From the NCBI GenBank assembly GCA_946478935.1, contig CAMLEL010000106.1, positions 1 through 7,743 of the forward strand: a stretch of DNA of 7,743 bases, written 5' to 3'. Shown here piece after piece: positions 1-4,857 of the stretch. The number at the start of each line of letters is the position of its first letter. Positions within the stretch are counted from its first letter, which is position 1. The stretch is from an uncultured Armatimonadota bacterium. Lineage in GTDB: Bacteria > Armatimonadota > Fimbriimonadia > Fimbriimonadales > Fimbriimonadaceae. Below the pieces are notes generated by a model that had not been told where the DNA came from, made no database searches, and was given only the letters and a program-made list of their open reading frames with translations. Both the position numbers and the translations under genes were made by a program.

Positions 1-1003
1 GGTCCCAGCCAAAGCCAAGGTCAACGGCATCCCGATTCTCGTAGTACGCCGACCACTCGGGCGTCGGCTGGGTCAGCCCACGATCCAGTGGTGGACCCCC
101 GAAAAAGTGGAGAATAGAGTCGCCGATGAATGCCAATCGGCAAGGATGCTGTTTGGCGTAGTCTTTGGTCGCCTGGAATCTCGTCATCCAGTCGTACTTG
201 GCCCTATCTCGGTTATGGGTGACCGGCACCACGGCGGTATTGCGCGGGTCAGCATTGGACTTTGACGCACGATCCATCAGCTTGGCGAGCGTAGGTTCCA
301 TCGCGATGGCCCATTGGCGGTAGCCGAGCCCCATAGGATGCAACCCATCAGGCATGATCTCCGGAGGGATTTGGCCAGCCGAGTCCAGGAATGCGTACCC
401 AATGTCGAGATAGGAGACCGAATTGTTGCGTGCCCAGGATTGCATCAGGGTGTTCACCTGATTGACGGCAACTCGAAGTTTGGAATCAGCCTTGTCTCTG
501 GGAAACACTCCCAGCAGCAGAATCTTGGTCGCAGGGCTGAGGGTTCGAACGCGGCCGCAGACGGCCCGGATGCCTTCAGCAATCTGTTCCGGCGAATCTG
601 AATTGGCATTGTTGGTGCCGATCATGATCACGGCAACCTTGGGCTTGCAACTCCCAAGCCCACCATGATCCAGTCTCCAGAGTACGTGCTGGGTGCGGTC
701 ACCGCTGATGCCAAGGTTCAGGGCTCGGTCTGCACCGTAAAAGATTTTCCAGGTGTCTGCGCCCCGGTCGGCGAAGCTTTCGCCGGTATTCGGCTCCCCG
801 CCAAACGCGTGGGTGATGGAGTCTCCGATAAAGACGATTTGGGCTTCGCCCCGATTTGCCACTGCAACCATCGCTTCATGCCGTTTGAGCCAATCTGCTC
901 CCCGCGGAACGGGAACGACGGTCGGGCTTTGCAGGGCCAAGTGAAGGAACGCGGCGAGGAGGGCAGGCACGAGGTCAACGTTACCCGGATAATTTCGCTC
1001 CAT
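1..1003 (-). CDS. Secreted tandem SGNH/GDSL hydrolase (two domains), C-terminus outside window
   Basis: I translated 334 codons from the ATG at 1003; the frame stays open to the left edge. Residues 10-26 form a hydrophobic, signal-peptide-like stretch after MERNYPGN. Domain 1 (about 38-243) carries the SGNH blocks: IGDSI with nucleophile Ser62, NLGISGDRT with Gly98, GTNN with Asn131, and DGLH with Asp219 and His222. This is the PAF-acetylhydrolase beta/gamma-like type of esterase. After a short linker, domain 2 begins at about 260 and repeats the pattern: W272, FIGDSI with Ser296, a Gly-Gly, then W317, YY and DLGFGWD, where the window ends. Family members act on ester or acetyl groups of lipids or polysaccharides; the substrate cannot be read here. 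A CGGGA stretch lies just before the ATG as a weak ribosome site. A GTG at codon 12 would also leave a signal peptide. Domain 1 is complete; completeness of domain 2 is unknown. Confidence 0.88.
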   Translation of the reverse strand, partial: MERNYPGNVDLVPALLAAFLHLALQSPTVVPVPRGADWLKRHEAMVAVANRGEAQIVFIGDSITHAFGGEPNTGESFADRGADTWKIFYGADRALNLGISGDRTQHVLWRLDHGGLGSCKPKVAVIMIGTNNANSDSPEQIAEGIRAVCGRVRTLSPATKILLLGVFPRDKADSKLRVAVNQVNTLMQSWARNNSVSYLDIGYAFLDSAGQIPPEIMPDGLHPMGLGYRQWAIAMEPTLAKLMDRASKSNADPRNTAVVPVTHNRDRAKYDWMTRFQATKDYAKQHPCRLAFIGDSILHFFGGPPLDRGLTQPTPEWSAYYENRDAVDLGFGWD

Positions 1004-1010
1004 TCCCGGT

Positions 1011-1049
1011 CTTTGCGCCGTCCCAATTGACGTTAGGGACGACGCAAAG
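1011..1049. repeat. Large inverted repeat: 14-bp arms, 11-nt loop
   Basis: The left arm 1011-1024 (CTTTGCGCCGTCCC) and the right arm 1036-1049 (GGGACGACGCAAAG) pair at 13 of 14 positions around the loop AATTGACGTTA. The only mismatch on the + strand (C1018/A1042) becomes a G-U pair in RNA read from the - strand, so the hairpin is fully paired in the SGNH-gene transcript. It fills the 46-bp gap between two divergent start codons, ending one base before the ATG at 1050 and 7 bases before the ATG at 1003. No T-run follows on either side, so it is not an ordinary terminator. It may be a leader RNA hairpin, an operator, or a mobile palindromic repeat. Confidence 0.85.
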
Positions 1050-1352
1050 ATGGCAGAACTGATCGGAAACCTCTGGGAGTTCAACCTCGCCAAGGTCGTG
1101 ATCGTCGACGTCACGGACGACTATAAGCTGATGCAACCTCCGATGCCCTCGGATTTTTATCCGGTGCTCAGGGAGACTTGGTTGCCGCGCCACAACCTCG
1201 GGCACTGTCTGCCCGGCGCCGATTTGGTTCAGGGGTACCTGTACGATTGGCATGAAACTCCAAGCACCTCGGACAAACCGTGGTATGTCGGTGTGGTTAT
1301 GGAGGACTTGGCACGCCAAATTGACTCGGACATCGCCAACGCGAGTTTTTAG
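1050..1352 (+). CDS. Hypothetical protein, 100 aa
   Basis: I do not recognise this protein. It starts MAELIGNLWEF and ends QIDSDIANASF. It looks soluble, is rich in acidic residues (VDVTDDY, MEDLARQIDSD) and aromatics, has one Cys, and shows no signal peptide or membrane segment. Third codon positions are mostly G or C, as in the clear genes nearby, and the amino-acid mix is protein-like, whereas the opposite frame is rich in His, Arg and Val as expected of an antisense shadow. The only ribosome-site candidate, AGGGA at 1035-1039, sits 10 nt before the ATG and lies mostly inside the right arm of the inverted repeat, so the start codon would be masked in a folded mRNA. It is divergent from the SGNH gene and convergent with flgM. 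It may be a small lineage-specific gene; a chance ORF is not excluded. Confidence 0.5.
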   Translation: MAELIGNLWEFNLAKVVIVDVTDDYKLMQPPMPSDFYPVLRETWLPRHNLGHCLPGADLVQGYLYDWHETPSTSDKPWYVGVVMEDLARQIDSDIANASF

Positions 1353-1368
1353 AGGAGAGAACCCGGAG

Positions 1369-1393
1369 AGCCGGTGACCATGCGGTCCCGGCT
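1369..1393. terminator. Hairpin between convergent genes, possible bidirectional terminator
   Basis: AGCCGG (1369-1374) pairs with CCGGCT (1388-1393), and GACC (1376-1379) pairs with GGTC (1384-1387), around an ATGC loop with one bulged T at 1375. This gives ten pairs, mostly GC. It lies between the stop of the + gene (1352) and the stop of flgM (1392-1394), overlapping the flgM stop codon. No clean U-tract follows; the - strand side has only a mixed pyrimidine stretch. The convergent position is what suggests a terminator. Confidence 0.45.
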
Positions 1394-1661
1394 ACCGAAT
1401 TCGATCTGCGATCGCGCGGCGAATCATCGTGTCTGCGATTTCATCACCTGTCGGATTGTAGGTCCCGGCTTCGATCCGCGCCTTCAAATCCGCAATCATT
1501 TCTTCCCGATCGCCCATTGCAAGCACATCTTGGGTGACTTGCGTGGCCAGCTTCTTGTCCGCCTCGCGGTCCGATTCTTGGCCGATTTGCACGATTTCCT
1601 CGACCAGGGAGACATGCTCACCGGAGAGGATCTTTTTCACTTCATTGTCTGATATCCGCAT
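1392..1661 (-). CDS. flgM: Anti-sigma-28 factor FlgM
   Basis: The protein is 89 aa, within the usual FlgM range (about 90-100). The N-terminus MRISDNEVKKIL and the C-terminal block, residues about 54-89 (MIADLKARIEAGTYNPTGDEIADTMIRRAI), match the FlgM pattern: an amphipathic helix, I-x-x-G-x-Y, a short turn with Asp/Glu, then IA and a final helix. In the known system FlgM binds and silences sigma-28 (FliA/SigD) until the hook-basal body is finished and FlgM is exported. The C-terminal half is the sigma-binding part, and the first half is probably disordered. The start is supported by TAAGGA (1669-1674), 7 nt before the ATG. A sigma-28-like promoter lies upstream at 1818-1845. No flagellar gene is adjacent, so this is an orphan flgM in the visible window. 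Confidence 0.85.
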   Translation of the reverse strand: MRISDNEVKKILSGEHVSLVEEIVQIGQESDREADKKLATQVTQDVLAMGDREEMIADLKARIEAGTYNPTGDEIADTMIRRAIADRIR

Positions 1662-1761
1662 GGTTTTATCCTTAGCGCCGATCTCAGACAGGGAACCCGG
1701 CGATCTCGATTTGTCCTTCGAGCTATTCTCTCAGACTCGCGAGACCCGTGGCTTTGCGTGT

Positions 1762-1777
1762 GTAGGGTCGCCCCTAC
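1762..1777. repeat. Short perfect hairpin, GTAGGG-TCGC-CCCTAC
   Basis: A 6-bp perfect inverted repeat with a 4-nt TCGC loop lies in the gap between flgM and the isomerase gene, inside the predicted flgM leader. Read on the - strand its core, GTAGGGGCGACCCTAC, resembles the core of GC-rich palindromic repeats scattered through several bacterial genomes. From one copy I cannot tell a dispersed repeat from a leader hairpin. Confidence 0.4.
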
Positions 1778-1817
1778 CGTGCCCTTTTCTGTCGCTGACG
1801 TTGTGTCGCTGTTATGG

Positions 1818-1845
1818 TTATCGGACGCTCGGCCAAACTTCTTTA
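1818..1845 (-). promoter_or_regulatory. Sigma-28 (FliA/SigD)-like promoter for flgM
   Basis: On the - strand TAAA (1845-1842) is followed by 16 nt and then TCCGATAA (1825-1818). The known sigma-28 consensus is TAAA, about 15 nt, GCCGATAA, so 11 of 12 core bases match with a spacer one base longer. Transcription would start near 1810 and give flgM a leader of about 150 nt. The rest of the 1662-1919 gap holds the small hairpin at 1762-1777, a direct repeat TGTCGCTG (1790-1797 and 1804-1811) near the predicted start point, and an AT-rich patch around 1850-1880; I see no further gene there. Confidence 0.5.
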
Positions 1846-1919
1846 GAGGCATCCGAAGAATATTTTACAAATTACTCGAGGTTTTTGGGAAGTCAAGCCG
1901 ATTTCAAGTTCTGTGGTGG

Positions 1920-2672
1920 TCATTTTCGCCTCACCGAATCTCGCAGCATTTCCAGGGCCTGAGGCAGTTCGTCGGCCATTGACTCCCAACGACATTCCAG
2001 GCTCACGCGACTGTCATATCCAAGGTCGTGCAATCGGTCGATAAATCCAGCAAGGTCGAGCGAATGCAGCCCGCGCCAGCCTCGATCCCGATCCGATAGG
2101 TGAACATGAACGGGCGCAGTCGGAAGTTCGTTCTCCCAAAAACGAGCCTCCAAAGGATCGGCTCCGGGCTGATGAACCATGTGATATGCGTCTGCGGTGA
2201 AACCAATTTGGCGGTAGGCAAGCATCCGAGCCAAGTCCCCCATGTAGCATCCGACGTTCGTCTCTTCCGGCCGTAGAGACTCGGGGGCGATGTCGACGCC
2301 ATATTCACGCCCGATCTGCGCGCACGTGTTCATGGCGGCATAGAAATCGTCTTCAGCCGCATCCAGGTCATATCCGGCCGGAGAGCGTCTTGCCTGTCCG
2401 CTTCCCACAACCATGACCTGCACTCCCGCTTTTGCCGCTCTAGGGATGATGCGTTCCGCATACTCGCGGATGCCACCTTTGTCTGGCCCAACCAATTTCA
2501 AATCGCCATGAACGAACAGGTTGGTAGCCTCGACCGGCAACGTCGAAAGTCGCTGGTAGTCCGGTTCAGTTGAGCCGCTGAAAAGGGAGCCGGCCGGTAG
2601 CTCGACATAGTCGAAACCCGATTCGATGACGAGATTCGCTTGGTCGAGACTACAGCAGACACCAAACCGCAT
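1920..2672 (-). CDS. Sugar phosphate isomerase/epimerase-type TIM barrel (AP endonuclease 2 family)
   Basis: The 250-aa length fits the xylose-isomerase-like TIM-barrel family (Pfam AP_endonuc_2), which includes hydroxypyruvate isomerase and D-tagatose/allulose 3-epimerase. The metal-ligand pattern is visible: Glu131 in APESLRPEETN, Asp161 and His164 in TADAYHM, His189/His191 in HVHLSD, Arg197, and Glu226 in SLECRW. The E-x-x-x-R-x-E-x-TN and D-x-x-HM spacings resemble the epimerase branch. There is no signal peptide, so it should be cytosolic. The ATG lies 8 nt after the stop of the cytochrome c gene and has no Shine-Dalgarno (GCCACCCC precedes it), so translational coupling in a two-gene operon is likely. 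The exact sugar substrate cannot be assigned. It ends VRRK at a TGA (1920-1922). Confidence 0.85.
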   Translation of the reverse strand: MRFGVCCSLDQANLVIESGFDYVELPAGSLFSGSTEPDYQRLSTLPVEATNLFVHGDLKLVGPDKGGIREYAERIIPRAAKAGVQVMVVGSGQARRSPAGYDLDAAEDDFYAAMNTCAQIGREYGVDIAPESLRPEETNVGCYMGDLARMLAYRQIGFTADAYHMVHQPGADPLEARFWENELPTAPVHVHLSDRDRGWRGLHSLDLAGFIDRLHDLGYDSRVSLECRWESMADELPQALEMLRDSVRRK

Positions 2673-2680
2673 GGGGTGGC

Positions 2681-3001
2681 CTACTTTTGAGCTTTGATCC
2701 AGGTTCCGAACGACTTCTTATGAACGGCGCTTGGCTTCGGAGCGCCCTTTGGCGGCATCTTGCCGGCTTCGACCTCGCTCCAAGCCTTCTTCAAAAGCTT
2801 GAGGTTCTTCTTGGCGTCGGCTTCTGTTTTGATCTTCGACAGATCGACTTTGTCGGCAGCGTAGGCTCCGGTGTGGCAGGCCAGGCAGTTCTTCTTAATG
2901 AGCGGCTGGACGTCCTTGGCGAAGGTGGGCTTGGCTGACTTCGATTGGAAGCCCACAGCAAACAACGAGAGAGCAAGCACTGGGAGTACAAGGCGTTTCA
3001 T
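2681..3001 (-). CDS. Small exported c-type cytochrome
   Basis: This 106-aa protein has a signal peptide (MKRLVLPVLALSLFAVGF, cleavage probably near residues 19-23), one haem-binding motif C39-L-A-C-H43, and a likely axial Met82 in GKMPPKG. The segment FAKDVQPLIKKNCLACH is typical of the small PSCyt/planctomycete-type cytochrome c domains that also occur as modules in larger secreted proteins. Between the haem motif and Met82 it is Lys-rich (LKLLKKAW). It should lie in the periplasm and carry electrons, with partner unknown. It is first in a two-gene unit with the TIM-barrel protein. There is no Shine-Dalgarno before the ATG; a -10-like GATAAA (3017-3012 on the - strand) lies only 10 nt upstream, so the mRNA may be nearly leaderless. 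It is divergent from the dioxygenase gene, 77 bp apart. Confidence 0.88.
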   Translation of the reverse strand: MKRLVLPVLALSLFAVGFQSKSAKPTFAKDVQPLIKKNCLACHTGAYAADKVDLSKIKTEADAKKNLKLLKKAWSEVEAGKMPPKGAPKPSAVHKKSFGTWIKAQK

Positions 3002-3008
3002 GCTGACA

Positions 3009-3026
3009 GCACTTTATCACAAGTGC
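3009..3026. promoter_or_regulatory. Operator-like dyad in the cytochrome/dioxygenase gap
   Basis: GCACTT (3009-3014), six spacer bases, then AAGTGC (3021-3026) form a perfect 6+6 dyad in the 77-bp divergent gap. It overlaps the -10-like GATAAA proposed for the cytochrome gene, the position of a typical repressor site. It could also be a small RNA hairpin in the cytochrome leader. Function is inferred from position only. Confidence 0.45.
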
Positions 3027-3043
3027 GGCGGCTCGGGTGCTGC

Positions 3044-3055
3044 GAAGTAAACTTC
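3044..3055. promoter_or_regulatory. Second small dyad upstream of the dioxygenase gene
   Basis: GAAGT (3044-3048) and ACTTC (3051-3055) flank AA. The dyad lies 23 bp before the dioxygenase ATG and overlaps TAAACT, the only weak -10-like sequence I see for that gene. It is short and may be chance. Confidence 0.3.
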
Positions 3056-3065
3056 ACTCAAAGTC

Positions 3066-3072
3066 GAAGGAG
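3066..3072 (+). promoter_or_regulatory. Ribosome binding site that fixes the dioxygenase start
   Basis: GAAGGAG lies 6 nt before the ATG at 3079. It supports this start over the in-frame ATG at 3037, which has no such site and would add 14 Lys/Ser-rich residues. Confidence 0.85.
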
Positions 3073-3078
3073 ACAAAG

Positions 3079-4239
3079 ATGCCTCGCTATCACGCACTCG
3101 GCCAACTACCCAAAAAGCACCATATCCAGTTTCGTCAGCCCGATGGGACGCTATATACCGAACAGCTCATCAGCACCCACGGGTTCAGCGGACCCATGTC
3201 CACGACCTATCACATCAACCAACCCACCGAGGTCAGCGCATGGAAGGACTTGGGCGTGGTGCAACCCACGTTTTTGGAATCAGAGCCAGTTCACCACCGT
3301 CACCTGAAGACCAAGAGAATGGCGCCAAAAGGGGATGCCGTCACCGGCCGCATTCCGTTGATGGGAAATCGAGATGTCGTGTGGTTTCAAGCGAACATCG
3401 CCAACCAGATGGACTACATCTACAAGAATGCCGAGGGCGATGAAATCCTCTTCATTCACGACGGATCGGGCGTCATGGAGTCGATGTTCGGGGATGTTCC
3501 ATTCCGACCGGGCGATTACATTGTGGTGCCGCGCGGGACGATGTACAAACTCACCTTCGATCAGCTTCCGGTGGCCATGATCGCGATCGAGAGTCATGGT
3601 CAAGTGACCACCCCCAAGCGCTATCGAAACGACTATGGCCAGTTTCTGGAGCACGCACCTTACAAAGAGCGCGACTTCCGACCGCCAAGCGAATTGCGCA
3701 CCCATGGTGAGCGTGGGGAGTTCGTCGTCCACGTGAAGGCCCGGGGTCGGATGACTCAATACACCTACCCTTACCATCCGTTCGATCTCATCGGATGGGA
3801 TGGATACGTGTATCCATATGCCTTCAACATCAACGACTTTCAGCCAATCACTGGCAAGCTTCACATGCCCCCGCCCATCCACCAGACATTCCAGGGAGCA
3901 GGGTTTGTCATCTGTTCTTTCTGTCCACGGATGCTCGACTATCATCCCGAAGCGATCGTGGTGCCCTACAATCACTCCAACGTGGACTCCGACGAGGTCC
4001 TGTACTACTGTAACGACAAGTTCGGCAGTCGAAAGGGAATTGAGGAGGGGTCGATCACGCTCCATCCACTCGGCATTCCGCATGGACCGCAGCCCGGGGC
4101 GACGGAAGCCTCTATCGGCGCGACAAAAACGGAAGAGCTTGCCGTCATGTTGGACACGTACGCGCCGCTGAACCTAACCAAGGAAGCGCTGGAAATCGAA
4201 GATCCCGACTACTGGAAGAGTTGGATGACGAGCCGCTGA
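3079..4239 (+). CDS. hmgA: Homogentisate 1,2-dioxygenase family protein (short type)
   Basis: The 386-aa protein starts MPRYHALGQLPKKHHIQFR. It resembles the short homogentisate dioxygenase family of Bacteroidota and relatives, a non-haem Fe(II) two-domain cupin that opens the ring of homogentisate to maleylacetoacetate in tyrosine/phenylalanine breakdown. The likely iron site is His299 (VPYNH), Glu306 (DSDEV) and His335 (GIPHGP); His299 to His335 is 36 residues, the same as between the two iron His of the human enzyme. His268 in PPPIHQTF may be another active-site residue. The N-terminal cupin (about 80-175) contains GDEILFIHDGSG and FRPGDYIVVPRGTMY. No maleylacetoacetate isomerase, fumarylacetoacetase or HppD gene lies in the window, so the substrate could be a related catechol or hydroquinone. 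There is no signal peptide, so it acts in the cytosol. An intrinsic terminator lies about 135 nt downstream. Confidence 0.85.
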   Translation: MPRYHALGQLPKKHHIQFRQPDGTLYTEQLISTHGFSGPMSTTYHINQPTEVSAWKDLGVVQPTFLESEPVHHRHLKTKRMAPKGDAVTGRIPLMGNRDVVWFQANIANQMDYIYKNAEGDEILFIHDGSGVMESMFGDVPFRPGDYIVVPRGTMYKLTFDQLPVAMIAIESHGQVTTPKRYRNDYGQFLEHAPYKERDFRPPSELRTHGERGEFVVHVKARGRMTQYTYPYHPFDLIGWDGYVYPYAFNINDFQPITGKLHMPPPIHQTFQGAGFVICSFCPRMLDYHPEAIVVPYNHSNVDSDEVLYYCNDKFGSRKGIEEGSITLHPLGIPHGPQPGATEASIGATKTEELAVMLDTYAPLNLTKEALEIEDPDYWKSWMTSR

Positions 4240-4258
4240 TTTAGAGTCAATTTAGAGT
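4239..4258 (+). repeat. Spaced direct repeat ATTTAGAGT x2 (third partial copy at 4291)
   Basis: ATTTAGAGT occurs at 4239-4247 and 4250-4258, an 11-bp period (one helical turn), starting at the last base of the dioxygenase stop codon. ATTTAGA appears again at 4291-4297. The rest of the 222-bp gap (4240-4461) holds small palindromes, GGAGCGCTCC (4312-4321) and TTACGTAA (4332-4339), then the terminator. I see no ORF in it. Confidence 0.5.
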
Positions 4259-4373
4259 GTCGTGAACGAATCAAGCGCGACGTCCCGACGATTTAGATAT
4301 AAGCAGTCACGGGAGCGCTCCAGCGAGAGCTTTACGTAACACGGCAGAACGTTGGCAGCAAGATTAAGGGTTG

Positions 4374-4411
4374 ACGTGGGCAGGTCTGGCTAGACTGTCC
4401 ACGTTTTTTTT
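4374..4411 (+). terminator. Strong rho-independent terminator after the dioxygenase gene
   Basis: A stem runs from A4374 to T4404: ACGTGG pairs with CCACGT, then a G-U pair, then CA with TG, one bulged G (4383), then GTCT with AGAC around a GGCT loop. That makes 13 pairs. It is followed directly by a run of eight T (4404-4411). This is a textbook intrinsic terminator on the + strand. Confidence 0.93.
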
Positions 4412-4429
4412 GTCTCAGATAATCGAGAC
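4412..4429 (+). promoter_or_regulatory. Dyad with embedded GATAAT, possible promoter/operator of the membrane protein gene
   Basis: GTCTC (4412-4416) and GAGAC (4425-4429) flank AGATAATC. GATAAT (4418-4423) could be a -10 box placing the transcript start near 4430, 32 nt before the GTG start. No good -35 is found 16-18 bp upstream; that area is the terminator stem. Confidence 0.3.
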
Positions 4430-4461
4430 CAGGCCCATCTAAACTTCGGCCAAGATCAATT

Positions 4462-4857
4462 GTGGACCGGTTCCTGCTCCATGCTGCCGATATCTCGTTC
4501 TTCGCCTTTCACACCGGACTGGTGCTCTTCAACCTGCTTGGGTGGATCTGGCGCAGAACCCGTCGCTGGAACTTGTACATGTTGGCGGCAACCGCCGTTT
4601 CGTGGTTTGTGATGGGGATTTGGTATGGGCTTGGCTACTGCCTGTGCACAGATTGGCACTTCCGGATTCGCAATGCCTTGGGCTATGACGACGATTCGCC
4701 GACTTACATTCACCTTCTGATCAAGCTCATGACGGGTTTGGACCTCGATTCAAGCGTTGTCCAAACAGGAACCGCCGTTGGATTCGTTTTCGCCCTCACG
4801 ATGAGCCTGTTGGCAAACTTCGGACCCCGATCCCGACCACGCATTGCATCTAACTGA
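4462..4857 (+). CDS. Small membrane protein, DUF2784-like
   Basis: The 131-aa protein has about three membrane segments (residues 8-29, 38-57 and 100-120). Its conserved-looking core is HTGLVLFNLLGW, RRTRRWNL, SWFVMGIWYGLGYCLCTDWHFRIRNALG and YIHLLIKLMTGL. The GYC-x-x-TDWH-x-x-R block and the overall order agree with DUF2784 proteins, whose function is unknown. His17, Cys60, Cys62 and His66 could be metal or redox residues, but this is speculative. The start is GTG at 4462: an in-frame stop lies upstream at 4420-4422, no in-frame ATG exists before residue 40, and no clear Shine-Dalgarno is present. It follows the dioxygenase terminator, so it should have its own promoter. Its 3' end overlaps the convergent GH65-like gene by 8 nt. 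Confidence 0.8.
   Translation: MDRFLLHAADISFFAFHTGLVLFNLLGWIWRRTRRWNLYMLAATAVSWFVMGIWYGLGYCLCTDWHFRIRNALGYDDDSPTYIHLLIKLMTGLDLDSSVVQTGTAVGFVFALTMSLLANFGPRSRPRIASN

Noticed and set aside
718..1026. 102-aa - strand frame covering the SGNH gene start
   Set aside because: It is out of frame with the SGNH motifs, which are read from the ATG at 1003; its Ser/Arg/Pro-rich composition is typical of a shadow frame.
1027..1032. TTGACG in the hairpin loop as a -35 box
   Set aside because: No -10 box lies 16-18 bp downstream; that position is already the ATG of the 100-aa gene.
981..1319. 112-aa - strand frame antisense to the 100-aa + gene
   Set aside because: Its His/Arg/Val-rich make-up fits an antisense shadow, it overlaps the SGNH start, and it would run through the 1011-1049 hairpin.
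1637..1852. 71-aa - strand frame between the isomerase gene and flgM
   Set aside because: It overlaps the flgM start in another frame, is rich in Arg/Ser/Thr without any motif, and covers the sigma-28-like promoter and hairpin.
3037..3078. Earlier in-frame ATG for the dioxygenase (400 aa)
   Set aside because: It has no ribosome site, while GAAGGAG is ideally placed before 3079; the added residues are basic and unlike the family N-terminus.
3280..4083. 267-aa open frame antisense to the dioxygenase gene
   Set aside because: The + strand encodes a clear cupin dioxygenase with iron ligands; the antisense frame is His/Val/Asp-rich and has no recognisable domain.
4371..4396. TTGACG ... TAGACT as a promoter
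   Set aside because: The spacer is only 14 bp and both boxes lie in or beside the stem of the intrinsic terminator 4374-4411.
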